Positions 1 to 8,739 of a stretch of 64,000 nucleotides of DNA are shown in pieces. The notes under the pieces were generated by a model. The model was given only the letters and a program-made list of their open reading frames with translations. It was not told where the DNA came from and searched no databases. The translations under genes were made by a program, and so were the position numbers. The stretch's first letter is position 1; every line of letters starts with the position of its first letter. The stretch comes from Thermoflexus hugenholtzii JAD2 (GTDB lineage: Bacteria; Chloroflexota; Chloroflexia; Chloroflexales; Roseiflexaceae): positions 62,001-126,000 of the forward strand of contig CAMCVW010000003.1 in assembly GCA_945881915.1 (NCBI GenBank), in the 5' to 3' direction.

Positions 1-3
1 TTT

Positions 4-2925
4 CTAGACGGCTTCGCCGAGTTTTACTGCTTCACCGATGCGCATGCGCTGAACGATAATGAGCTCGAGCACAATAATCAGAATCATCAGCACAAGAGCA
101 GTAGCGCAGATGTACGCGATATCACGTACCGCAAACTGGACGATAAACGGCGGGGTGTCGGGGAATATGCCTTGGCGTACTTTCAAGAAGGGCAGAAAGA
201 ATTGACTCGTCACCACCCCGACGAGTAACCCGGTCAAAGTGGCAAATCCAATCGTGATGACCTGTTCGAGGCTCAATGTGGTCCGTAATTCGCGTTGGCG
301 AATTCCGATTGCTCGCAAAACACCAAATTCGACGCTCCTTTTGCGGAGTGTGAGTAGGACATATGCCAACATGCCTATCATTGACATAATACCTGTTGCA
401 AAGAAACCAACGGATAACAGTCCGAACAACCCTTGCCGTTGTGGTTGCAAGACTTCCGCAGTCACAAAGGCGTCGGGTGTGTACGGCAAGACACGGAGTC
501 CGTTTCGAAAAGCCTCTGCCTGGACAACAGTTGTGTTGTTGGTCTTTTGACTGGAAAGCCATATTTCGTAGGCATAGTTCCCGCCGAGCTCTTCGACGAT
601 GTAGGCGTAGTTGGCTATAACGAACGGTTTCCCTTCGTTATACAGCGTGGGCATGTACGACACGACGGAGCGTACAACGAGTGAAATTGGTTTTCTGGTG
701 CCTAAACTATCCGAAACGACCGTGATGCGATCGCCGATACGTATGTTTGCCTCTGTCGCGAATGCAGCACTGACGATTGCATCATCCATGTTTTGACTCA
801 TCGTGTTGATGATTTCGCCCAGGGGGCGCACGTCAAAATCAGACCGCCATGCTTTTCCAACGACTTGCGTGAATGTCGCAGGGTCGATTGCATACAAGAT
901 ACTGGCAGTTGGATCTCCGTTTACGACGATGTCTACCGTACTTGCGGCAACGTTCGTTGCCGCGTCTATGCCTTCGATGAGCGCAAAGTCTGCTACGGGA
1001 ACATAGACATAATCGAGCGACACTGTGGATGCTTGCTCCCCGGATGTCGAAGACAATTGGGTTCCGTTTTGGAGGAGATCTGGGTCGGGTAAGTTTGGTG
1101 GTTCTCCGGCGATATCTGCACTGGTAATGGTCATGGACCGTGGGAGGAGTCGGTAGTCCGCGCCGCTGCGGTAGTGTGCGCGGTCCGTGCTGTGTTGGTC
1201 GAGCGTGCGGGCCATTGACGCCGTGAATGTCGCAAGACTCATCGTCAAAATGAGCAGGAGGGTAGGCCCACGCAGGCTTGTCGGATTACGAGATAATTGC
1301 CGCAACGCCGCAATCATCGCAATTCCAGGAAGGCGTTCGACGGCCCAGGCAATCGTTCGCACGATGTACGGGAAGCAGCGAATCATCAACAGCGTACCCG
1401 CTGCAATAGACAGCGCTGGTGCCAAGAGCAGAAGTGGATTACGGAATGGATCGCTGAGTGACCCTGTCGCTTCGATTCCGGGAACTGACAACGATTTGCC
1501 GACTGACAACTGTTGATACCCATACCAGGCAGGGATGAGGAGGACGAAATCGACGAAAAACCGCTCAACCCAGGGTTTTTTGGTCTGGCGAGCTTGCCCC
1601 TGGCGGAGCGTGACGATGGTGTTTCGCGTTAACCCAATTGCAGGGATAAGGACTGCAGGTATCGCAAATACGGCAATGATGAGCGCATGGAGCCAACTCT
1701 CAGGTAGCAGTACTGGGGGTGGCACATTGAGCGGGCCGAAACGCAGGAATGATTGCGTCAATCCGATGACGCGTGCAAACAACAGCGCCAATGGTACTCC
1801 AGCAGCGATGCCGGCAATTGCAATGAGTGAACCTTCGAGCAACGAAAGGCCGAGGAGTTGTGCCCGGCTGACTCCACGACTCCGCAGTACCGCAATTTCG
1901 AGTTCTTGACGTGCAACGAGCAGACCCGCTAATTGCCATACAAATGCCAACAGCAGTCCTATCAACGGGACTCCGAAGAGGAGCAATGTCACCGTCAGCG
2001 TCCGCACCTCTGCGCGTTGCTTTTCGAGCTGGTCGAGGGGCGATTTAAACAAATCCACTCCCGGCAGGATCTGCCCGAGTTCGCTGGTGAGTGTGGTAAT
2101 TCCTGCGGTGAGTGCCGCTGTCTTGCTGCTCTGGATCCCCGCACCGTCGTAGGCTGCATACCACCCCGCATAATCGATGAACGCGGCTGGGGGACGATTG
2201 ACGACTCTCTTCCAGCTCGCTTCCGAGACAAAGAGCACATCGCTGAATGATGCAGCGGGCGCATACCAGTACAGTTCGTTGTCGTTCTTTGGTTGCCAGA
2301 TGCCGACGATGACAATTTGTTGGTCGAGCGCATACGGTCCGCCATACTTCGTCGCCTGGAGCACGTCATCGAGCAAGATGATGCTTTTGTTGATGGTGTT
2401 TTCTGCGAGGACGACTTCGAGCGGGCCTGTTCCGTCCCATTCTGTCGGGAATCTTCCTGCCACCAGACGTGCGTGCGCTTCGAAATCGCTCAAAAATCCA
2501 ATGCGGGCACGCACCAGTGCGGGAGTCGTCGGTTTGCTGTCAGCAAAGTGGACGTCGAGTTTCTCGGTTGCGCCATAGCGCACACGGGGTGGCGTCGGCA
2601 GTTCGATACCATACCCACGCACATTTGCGAGTGCATTGTCTGCATTGCGCCATTGTGTGTAGGTTATTGGCTTGGTCGTTGCACTGCCGAACTTGTATAT
2701 CAAAGAAAAAGGCGGTAATCGGGTCCCGGGTTGCTGCGTTTCGCTGATTGCATTAATGAGTAGGCGATAACCAGCAGCTTCGGCATAGACCGGGATGCTG
2801 ACCGTCAGACCGATGGCAATTGTAAATCCAAACCACACCACGAATAACAAAAATGGTTGCGCGAGCATTCGACGGATAATTGTTTGGAGCAATGCACGGA
2901 GCAGCGACGGTGAAGGTGTTTTCAT
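4..2925 (-). CDS. ABC transporter permease with two FtsX domains
   Basis: This 973-residue membrane protein resembles permeases of MacB/LolC type, which couple a cytoplasmic ATPase to movement of lipoproteins, peptides or drugs, or to signalling. There is one helix near residues 24-48, then a large extracytoplasmic domain to about 310. A helix cluster follows (about 312-435 and 455-570), then a second external domain (about 585-825), and three closing helices (835-862, 885-907, 935-960). The segments after each external domain carry the FtsX-like pattern, including RSRGVSRAQ and RAIGIRQRE. The ATG at 2925 lacks a strong Shine-Dalgarno site. No ATPase lies beside it here; it could be past the left edge. 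The substrate is unknown. Confidence 0.85.
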   Translation of the reverse strand: MKTPSPSLLRALLQTIIRRMLAQPFLLFVVWFGFTIAIGLTVSIPVYAEAAGYRLLINAISETQQPGTRLPPFSLIYKFGSATTKPITYTQWRNADNALANVRGYGIELPTPPRVRYGATEKLDVHFADSKPTTPALVRARIGFLSDFEAHARLVAGRFPTEWDGTGPLEVVLAENTINKSIILLDDVLQATKYGGPYALDQQIVIVGIWQPKNDNELYWYAPAASFSDVLFVSEASWKRVVNRPPAAFIDYAGWYAAYDGAGIQSSKTAALTAGITTLTSELGQILPGVDLFKSPLDQLEKQRAEVRTLTVTLLLFGVPLIGLLLAFVWQLAGLLVARQELEIAVLRSRGVSRAQLLGLSLLEGSLIAIAGIAAGVPLALLFARVIGLTQSFLRFGPLNVPPPVLLPESWLHALIIAVFAIPAVLIPAIGLTRNTIVTLRQGQARQTKKPWVERFFVDFVLLIPAWYGYQQLSVGKSLSVPGIEATGSLSDPFRNPLLLLAPALSIAAGTLLMIRCFPYIVRTIAWAVERLPGIAMIAALRQLSRNPTSLRGPTLLLILTMSLATFTASMARTLDQHSTDRAHYRSGADYRLLPRSMTITSADIAGEPPNLPDPDLLQNGTQLSSTSGEQASTVSLDYVYVPVADFALIEGIDAATNVAASTVDIVVNGDPTASILYAIDPATFTQVVGKAWRSDFDVRPLGEIINTMSQNMDDAIVSAAFATEANIRIGDRITVVSDSLGTRKPISLVVRSVVSYMPTLYNEGKPFVIANYAYIVEELGGNYAYEIWLSSQKTNNTTVVQAEAFRNGLRVLPYTPDAFVTAEVLQPQRQGLFGLLSVGFFATGIMSMIGMLAYVLLTLRKRSVEFGVLRAIGIRQRELRTTLSLEQVITIGFATLTGLLVGVVTSQFFLPFLKVRQGIFPDTPPFIVQFAVRDIAYICATALVLMILIIVLELIIVQRMRIGEAVKLGEAV

Positions 2926-3455
2926 AATCTACCCATATACAAGGTGTCCGTATTATATTGTGTTTCGGTATCGCGGGAGTCACAATCACTGCAGATTGCT
3001 GAATGTTTGTCACAACGGGTTCTTGGCTGTATCGACGCATATCTGGGTTGATGGCAATGTTTCGAAGTACGCTTACATACTCTTCTGCACCATGCAGCAT
3101 ATCGGACCATATCGGCTACAGATCTCATGACAAATCGCGTGTGTGAAGAAGCAAAAGCGTACCAATCAAAAGTTGGTATTTTTTGCGCATATGCGCAGTC
3201 TCGATTCGGGCGGGAGACTTTCTCTGTCAAACTCCCCATCCTGTACCATAGGACTATTGACCGTGATACGCTCATGACGTATTCTGCAGGGACAACAGGG
3301 TCGATTGCGTGACATAATGTGATCGATTGAATTTCGGCACGTAGAAATGTCAACCGTCGTTGCGGTGATTGTGCGCTCCTCGTCGCGGACTACAATTATA
3401 AGAAGGTAGTGTATACTGCAGGCACGCATTTTTGTGTATATATGAGGAGGCCGGC
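2926..3455. other. 530 bp intergenic region, divergent control region
   Basis: This stretch separates the divergently read FtsX permease and the first MalY-like gene, so both promoters should lie here. A TATAAT-like hexamer reads toward the permease at 2957-2952, but I see no matching -35 box. A TATACT hexamer precedes the MalY gene at 3412. A perfect 14-bp palindrome TGCGCAT-ATGCGCA lies at 3184-3197. Short open frames here have no ribosome site or recognisable product. Confidence 0.4.
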
Positions 3456-4619
3456 ATGCAATTCGATTTCGACAAAGTAGTCGATCGGCGCGGTGGTGAT
3501 AGCATCAAATGGAATTTGTATGGGGACGGCATCCTACCTATGTGGGTAGCAGACGGCGACATCCTTTCACCGCCCGAAGTCATCGAGGCATTGACCAATC
3601 GAGCACAACACGGTGTTTTTGGCTACGCTGGTGAACCTGCTGAACTCAAAGCATTATTAGTCGAGCGCATGCAAAAGCTGTATAACTGGACGATTACTCC
3701 CAACGATATTGTCTACGTTCCTGGGGTTGTCACCGGCTTCAACATCGCAGCCCGTGCTGCAGGCAAAGCAGGCGATGGGATTTTGGTGCAGACACCAAAT
3801 TATCCACCGATTCTGAACGCTGCCACAAATCACGACATGGTGACGCAGACTGCCGAACTCAAGATGGTCCAGAGCGGCAACATCATCAATTATGAATTCG
3901 ACGAAGCGGCTTTTCGTGGAGCGATTGATGAGCGTACCAAGATCTATATTTTGTGCCACCCACACAACCCGACTGGTCGTCTGATGAATCGGGCTGATCT
4001 CGAAACTATGGCCAAAATCTGCGTCGAAAAGGGCGTTGTCATCTGTTCCGACGAGATTCACTGTGATCTTATCCTCGATGGTCGCCAGCACATCCCAACG
4101 GCGTCGCTTTCTCACGAAATTGCGATGAATACTATCACCCTGATGGCGCCGAGCAAGACCTTCAATGTCCCGGGTTTGGGCTTTAGTTTTGCAATTATTC
4201 AAAATCCAGAATTGCGCAAGAAGTACATCAAGGCGCAGGCTGGAATTGTGCCGCATGCAGGGATCTTTGGGTACGTGGGAGCTTTGGCAGCGTACAAACA
4301 TGGCGATGAATGGTTGAAGGCTTCGAACAAGTATTACGAAGGCAATCGTGATTTTGCCATCGACTATGTGAAGAAGTTCATGCCGCAGTTGACCATCACC
4401 AATCCGGAGTCGACGTACTTGGCATGGGTTGATTGCAGCAAAGCTGGCATCGAAGGCAGCCCCAAGGAATACTTCCAAAAATTCGGCGTTGCTCTGGGCG
4501 ATGGCAAGAATTTCGGCGCACATACCGCCAATTTCGTGCGTATCACTATGGCGTGCCCACGCAAATTGCTCGAAGAAGGCCTCGACATGATGCGCAAGGC
4601 GTTGGAGCCATTGTCGTAG
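3456..4619 (+). CDS. MalY/PatB-like PLP-dependent C-S lyase/aminotransferase, copy 1
   Basis: This 387-residue fold-type I PLP enzyme belongs to the MalY/PatB subgroup of class I/II aminotransferases, which often act as cystathionine beta-lyases. Family landmarks are the N-terminal RRGGDSIKWN, the PHNPTGR loop, CSDEIHCDL (PLP-contacting Asp) and MAPSKTFNVPGLG, which contains the Schiff-base lysine. The start is the ATG at 3456, preceded by GAGGAGG at 3444-3450. A frame-open TTG upstream has no such site. It is the first of three tandem paralogs and ends at a strong terminator. Substrate specificity cannot be read from sequence; methionine/cysteine metabolism or aminotransfer are both possible. 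Confidence 0.9.
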   Translation: MQFDFDKVVDRRGGDSIKWNLYGDGILPMWVADGDILSPPEVIEALTNRAQHGVFGYAGEPAELKALLVERMQKLYNWTITPNDIVYVPGVVTGFNIAARAAGKAGDGILVQTPNYPPILNAATNHDMVTQTAELKMVQSGNIINYEFDEAAFRGAIDERTKIYILCHPHNPTGRLMNRADLETMAKICVEKGVVICSDEIHCDLILDGRQHIPTASLSHEIAMNTITLMAPSKTFNVPGLGFSFAIIQNPELRKKYIKAQAGIVPHAGIFGYVGALAAYKHGDEWLKASNKYYEGNRDFAIDYVKKFMPQLTITNPESTYLAWVDCSKAGIEGSPKEYFQKFGVALGDGKNFGAHTANFVRITMACPRKLLEEGLDMMRKALEPLS

Positions 4620-4636
4620 TCGATAGGTGATTCTGG

Positions 4637-4669
4637 ACGGAGGTATTCGCAAGAATACCTCCGTTTTTC
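4637..4669 (+). terminator. Rho-independent terminator after MalY copy 1
   Basis: A perfect 12-bp stem (ACGGAGGTATTC, loop GCAA, GAATACCTCCGT) runs directly into a T tract. It separates the first MalY gene from the second, so copy 2 should have its own promoter or depend on read-through. Confidence 0.9.
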
Positions 4670-4710
4670 TCTGTTCTGCAACCATACACTTATATAGTGA
4701 GCATGATGCA

Positions 4711-5868
4711 ATGAATTACGACTTTGATCGTGTCATCGACCGCCGTGGCGGTGATAGCCTCAAATGGAACATCGATGTCAACCAAATTCCGATGTGGTAT
4801 GCCGATGCCGATGTCGCGTCGCCGCCGGCGGTCATTGCTGCGCTGGTTGTCCGAGCCGCCCATGGCGTGTACGGTTATGCCCAGGAGCCGGCAGCGCTCA
4901 GGAAGATAATTGTCGAGCGGATGTTCCGGTTGTATGGGTGGCACATTCTGCCAGAGGATATTGTGCCCGTCCCAGGAATCATCCCGGGATTTAATCTCGC
5001 CAGTCGTGCATTTGGCGCGCCCGGTGCAGGCGTCATCGTGCAGGCACCGACGTTTTATCCTATATCTCGGGATGTCGACTTGTACGACATGATTGCCCAA
5101 CATGCGCCGTTGCGCCGCTTCGTAGACGCGCTGCATGTCCATTTTGCATATGACCCAATCGCTTTTGAAGCGGCATTCGATGACCGGTCGAAAATCGCCA
5201 CGTTGTGCCATCCGCACAATCCGACCGGGCATGTGTTTGGGCGAGACGAATTACTCCACATGGCGCAGACGTGTGTCGATCGAAAGGTAGTCATTTGTTC
5301 GGACGAGATTCATTGTGATATTCGCCTCGATGGTGGCGTGCATATCCCCATCGCATCATTGTCTGAGACAATCGCACACCAGTGTGTGACACTGATGTCG
5401 CCGAGCAAAGCGTTTAACATTCCCGGATTGGTTGTTGGCTTCGCGATTATTCAGAATCCAGAGTTGCGGGAACGCTATGTGCGCGCGCAGTCGGGGATGA
5501 TTCCGCACCCAAGTGCATTTTCATATGCGGCGACGCTTGCTGCCTATGAGTCAGGGGATGACTGGCTCGTGCAGGCAAATGCGTACTACGCTGCAAATCG
5601 TGATTATGCGTTGGCATACCTAAGACAGCACATTCCGCAGCTCCGTTGTACCATTCCTGCGGCGACCTATCTGCTCTGGATTGACGCACGGGAGTTGAGA
5701 CTTTCGTGCTCTGTGCGTGATTTTTTTGCGCGCAATGGCGTCGCACTCGGTGATGGTACGCCGTTTGGTGGTGAATCAGAGGATTTTGTGCGGATGACTC
5801 TCGCGTGTCCGCGATCTGTGTTGGCGCAGGCGTTGGACGCGATGCGTTCTGCTTTCGCGTCGCTGTAG
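4711..5868 (+). CDS. MalY/PatB-like PLP enzyme, copy 2
   Basis: This 385-residue paralog of the preceding enzyme shares RRGGDSLKWN at the N-terminus, the PHNPTGH loop, CSDEIHCDI and the lysine motif MSPSKAFNIPG. The ATG at 4711 starts the conserved segment. Upstream in-frame codons fall in the terminator of copy 1 and are not part of the protein. Divergence from copy 1 is spread along the length, which suggests old duplication rather than recent amplification. A Cys-S lyase or aminotransferase reaction is expected from the family; which thiol amino acid it uses is unknown. Confidence 0.88.
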   Translation: MNYDFDRVIDRRGGDSLKWNIDVNQIPMWYADADVASPPAVIAALVVRAAHGVYGYAQEPAALRKIIVERMFRLYGWHILPEDIVPVPGIIPGFNLASRAFGAPGAGVIVQAPTFYPISRDVDLYDMIAQHAPLRRFVDALHVHFAYDPIAFEAAFDDRSKIATLCHPHNPTGHVFGRDELLHMAQTCVDRKVVICSDEIHCDIRLDGGVHIPIASLSETIAHQCVTLMSPSKAFNIPGLVVGFAIIQNPELRERYVRAQSGMIPHPSAFSYAATLAAYESGDDWLVQANAYYAANRDYALAYLRQHIPQLRCTIPAATYLLWIDARELRLSCSVRDFFARNGVALGDGTPFGGESEDFVRMTLACPRSVLAQALDAMRSAFASL

Positions 5869-5959
5869 CGCGTCTCTTTGCGCGAACGGGTGATGTGGCT
5901 GTGTTTTGAACGAAAAATATCGTATACTACCTACTATCTACGGTAATAGGGGATGCTGT

Positions 5960-7165
5960 ATGCCAAAACGATTCGAAAATATCCTGCCGCGGCGTGATTC
6001 CGATAGTCTCAAATGGAATGTGTATGACGCCGACGTCACCCCCATGTGGATTGCCGAAGCCGACGTGCGCCCGCCACAAGCAGTGATTGACGCGTTAGCT
6101 GCCCGCGTCGCCCACGGCGTATTTGGCTACACGGCAGCAATCGGTCATCTTTCGGCACCGGGTGGGTCGTGGGAATATCCCGGCATTGCTGAGGTTATCT
6201 GCGCGCGACTCAAGCGTCTCTACGATTGGGACGTCGCTCCAGACGCGTTGGTGTATTTGCCTGGTGTGGTGCCGGGATTCAATGTTGCGTGCAAAATAGC
6301 GGGTCAACCCGGTGATGCGGTGCTCATGCATGCGCCGTGTTATGGGCCCATTACCAAGGGGCCAATCAATCAGTCACGCCGACCGACCTATGCCCCCTTG
6401 CGTCGTGAAATATCTTTTGATGGATACACGCACTTTGCCCACGATCAAGATGCGTTCGATGCTGCCGTCGAAAAAGACACTCGCTTGTTTTTGTTGTGTA
6501 ACCCACATAACCCGACCGGGCGTGCATTTAGCCGGACTGAGCTCCAGCAGATGGCTGCAAGCTGTGTACAAAATGATATGCTTATCTGCTCCGACGAAAT
6601 TCACGCGGAGCTGCTCCTCGGTGATGCGTTCCACATTCCAATCGCTTCGTTGTCTGCAGAAGTGGCAGACCGGTGTATTACCTTGGTCAGCCCGAGTAAG
6701 GCGTTTAATATTCCCGGTTTGGGTTTTGCGGTAGCCGTCATCCAAAACCCTACGTTGCGGGCGCGTTATATGGAGGCAATGCAAGGCCTCGTTCCCAGCC
6801 CGCAGATTTTTGGGTATGTCGGTGCGATGGCTGCATATCAACATGGCGATGAATGGATTGCTGCTGCACAAGCGTTCTATACCAGTAATCGTGATTTGGT
6901 CTGTACCGTGTTGCGGACGCATGCGCCACAGTTATTGATGAACCGACCCGAAGCGACATTTTTGAACTGGATTGATTGTCGCCAAGCCCAATTACCTACG
7001 AATCCGAAAGAATACTTTGTGAACCATGCAGGTGTCGCATTGGCCGATGGCAGTGGGTTTGGTCCTGCTGGTGACGGCTATCTACGGCTTACTTTTGCTA
7101 CCCAACGCGCAATCCTCGAGCCTGCGCTTTACGCGATGATAGAATCTTTACGTCCGTATAGCTAG
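5960..7165 (+). CDS. MalY/PatB-like PLP enzyme, copy 3
   Basis: This is the third tandem paralog, 401 residues. It keeps the signature DSDSLKWN, NPHNPTGR, CSDEIHAEL and VSPSKAFNIPGLG with the PLP lysine. It carries a roughly 12-residue insertion near residue 65 (around LSAPGGSWEY) that the other two copies lack, and CSDEIHAEL replaces CSDEIHC(D). This hints at a different substrate pocket. The ATG at 5960 follows AGGGG at 5947-5951; an in-frame ATG at 5906 gives a non-homologous extension and is rejected. The gene ends 190 bp before the nucleoside-type ABC operon, which has its own promoter. Confidence 0.87.
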   Translation: MPKRFENILPRRDSDSLKWNVYDADVTPMWIAEADVRPPQAVIDALAARVAHGVFGYTAAIGHLSAPGGSWEYPGIAEVICARLKRLYDWDVAPDALVYLPGVVPGFNVACKIAGQPGDAVLMHAPCYGPITKGPINQSRRPTYAPLRREISFDGYTHFAHDQDAFDAAVEKDTRLFLLCNPHNPTGRAFSRTELQQMAASCVQNDMLICSDEIHAELLLGDAFHIPIASLSAEVADRCITLVSPSKAFNIPGLGFAVAVIQNPTLRARYMEAMQGLVPSPQIFGYVGAMAAYQHGDEWIAAAQAFYTSNRDLVCTVLRTHAPQLLMNRPEATFLNWIDCRQAQLPTNPKEYFVNHAGVALADGSGFGPAGDGYLRLTFATQRAILEPALYAMIESLRPYS

Positions 7166-7207
7166 CTGATTCTGGAGAAAATTTAATAAATCCAACGAAT
7201 GTAGATT

Positions 7208-7235
7208 TTGACGCAGATGAGAAACGTATTATAAT
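7208..7235 (+). promoter_or_regulatory. Sigma-70-like promoter of the BMP-family ABC operon
   Basis: TTGACG at 7208-7213 and a perfect TATAAT at 7230-7235 are separated by 16 bp. They lie about 120 bp upstream of the lipoprotein gene start, leaving a leader of roughly 110 nucleotides. Confidence 0.75.
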
Positions 7236-7251
7236 TGTGTTAAATGTAAAC

Positions 7252-7310
7252 GATGCAATGCTGCATCACTCATGATCGCCCAGGATAGGTCGACGTACGT
7301 CGGCCTTTTT
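7252..7310 (+). promoter_or_regulatory. Structured leader with terminator-like hairpin
   Basis: The transcript leader folds into two clear hairpins. One is GATGCA-ATGC-TGCATC (7252-7267). The second has 7-bp arms at 7288-7294 and 7299-7305 and is followed by five Ts and then an AT-rich tract. The second looks like an intrinsic terminator placed between promoter and gene, so premature termination control is plausible. I could not match the leader to a riboswitch class I know. A tiny frame at 7253-7288 encodes 11 residues with two adjacent Cys, but has no ribosome site. Confidence 0.5.
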
Positions 7311-7354
7311 ATATTTTCTGGGAAGTTCTGCCATTCGAAGGTAAGAGGAGACGC

Positions 7355-8653
7355 ATGAAGCAGCAGATGGACAACGGCCTCAAGACGCGCGTTCTGATTC
7401 TCGTAGTGGCGTTATTGTCACTTTTCATCAGCGCCTGTGGTGCCCAGCCGAGTGCACCAGCAGACGAAACGACTGCACCCGTAGAATCAACGGTAGCCCC
7501 CGAGGCACCAGCCGAAGCCCCGGCAGAACCAACCAGCGCCCCAGCAGCAGACGAGAAGTTTGTGTTTGGTATGGTCTTGGTCGGTCCCATTAATGATGGT
7601 GGATGGAGCCAAGCACACTTCGACGCTGCAAAGTATGTCGAAGCCAACACTCCAAATAGCGAATTTGTCTATGTCGACAAAGTAAACCCTGCTGATCGCC
7701 CAAATATCAAGGTTGAGCAGGTCGTCGACGAGCTCGTCGCAAAGGGCGCCAAGCTGGTCATCACGAATTCTGATGACTTCAAAGATGGCACCCGTGAGGC
7801 CGCCAAAGCTCACCCAGAAGTTACCTTCATACACATATCTGGCGATGATGTGTTGACCGGCAAAGCACCTGCAAATCTCGGCAACGAAATGGGCCGGATG
7901 GAATATGGCAAGATGATTGCTGGTTGTGCCGCCGCGCTGCAGAGTGCCGATGGCAAAATTGCATTTGTCGGACCGCTCATCAACGACGAAACCCGCCGAT
8001 TGGCCGACTCGGCCTACCTCGGAGCCAAGTACTGCTGGACCAAGGTCCGTGGCGCCGATGCAGCTGCACTCAAGTTCAACGTCACTTGGATCGGCTTCTG
8101 GTTTAACATCCCCGGTGTGACACTCGACCCAACCAAAGTTGTCAACGATGCATTCACCGAAGGCTATGACGTCATCATCTCGGGTATCGATACGCCAGAA
8201 GCCATTGTCGAAGCCGGCAAGGCCAAGGCAGCTGGCAAAAATGTCTATGCGGTACCGTATGACTTCAAGGATGCTTGTGCCAAGGGCGAAGCAGCCTGTC
8301 TGGGCGTTCCATACTTCAACTGGGTGCCAAACTACACTAAGTTGATTGCTGACGTCAAAGGCGGCACGTGGAAGCAAGACTGGATCTGGTCATCACCTGA
8401 CTGGTCCGATATGAACAATATCGAAACCAGCACCATTGGGTTTGCCAAAGGTGCAGCCCTCACCCCCGAGAACGCCACAAAGCTAGACGGTTTCATTGCC
8501 GAACTTGCCGGTGGGTTGAACTTGTGGACTGGTCCGATTAACCTACAAGATGGCACCGTGTACCTGGCAGATGGGGTTGTCGCCGATGACAAGCAGGTCT
8601 GGTATATGCCACAACTGCTCGAAGGCATGGAAGGCCAAAGCGCAAGCAAGTAA
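7355..8653 (+). CDS. BMP-family ABC transporter substrate-binding lipoprotein
   Basis: This 432-residue lipoprotein belongs to the basic membrane protein/PnrA family, whose characterised members bind nucleosides. It has a short basic N-terminus, a hydrophobic stretch and the lipobox LFISAC (lipidated Cys near residue 27). A low-complexity Ala/Pro/Glu linker to about residue 67 would tether it to the membrane. The mature domain begins VFGMVLVGPINDGGWSQ, typical of the family. RBS AAGAGGAG precedes the ATG. It is followed by a terminator and then by the ATPase and two permeases, so it is the receptor of that importer. Confidence 0.9.
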   Translation: MKQQMDNGLKTRVLILVVALLSLFISACGAQPSAPADETTAPVESTVAPEAPAEAPAEPTSAPAADEKFVFGMVLVGPINDGGWSQAHFDAAKYVEANTPNSEFVYVDKVNPADRPNIKVEQVVDELVAKGAKLVITNSDDFKDGTREAAKAHPEVTFIHISGDDVLTGKAPANLGNEMGRMEYGKMIAGCAAALQSADGKIAFVGPLINDETRRLADSAYLGAKYCWTKVRGADAAALKFNVTWIGFWFNIPGVTLDPTKVVNDAFTEGYDVIISGIDTPEAIVEAGKAKAAGKNVYAVPYDFKDACAKGEAACLGVPYFNWVPNYTKLIADVKGGTWKQDWIWSSPDWSDMNNIETSTIGFAKGAALTPENATKLDGFIAELAGGLNLWTGPINLQDGTVYLADGVVADDKQVWYMPQLLEGMEGQSASK

Positions 8654-8664
8654 GTCTTCTTCGC

Positions 8665-8697
8665 GACCAGGCTCCGATCCCGGAGCCTGGTCTTTTT
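8665..8697 (+). terminator. Internal terminator between receptor and ATPase genes
   Basis: A perfect 12-bp GC-rich stem (GACCAGGCTCCG, loop ATCC, CGGAGCCTGGTC) is followed by five Ts. Such a site after a binding-protein gene usually yields excess receptor message over the downstream transporter genes. Confidence 0.88.
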
Positions 8698-8739
8698 GTT
8701 ACAATACACACTATTGGCATCCCAATCAAAGGAGTCCGA

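Noticed and set aside
3184-3197. Perfect palindrome TGCGCAT-ATGCGCA
   Set aside because: A 14-bp palindrome is expected a few times by chance in 64 kb and here it is not tied to a convincing promoter.
3657-4685. 342-residue open frame antisense to the first MalY gene
   Set aside because: It mirrors the codon structure of a clear PLP enzyme on the other strand, has no ribosome site and no recognisable domain.
7253-7288. 11-codon leader peptide with adjacent Cys codons as a cysteine attenuator
   Set aside because: No Shine-Dalgarno site and only two Cys; kept as a remark in the leader finding.
7487-8377. 296-residue open frame antisense to the receptor lipoprotein gene
   Set aside because: The sense strand has a full lipoprotein with lipobox and family motifs; the antisense product has no motif.
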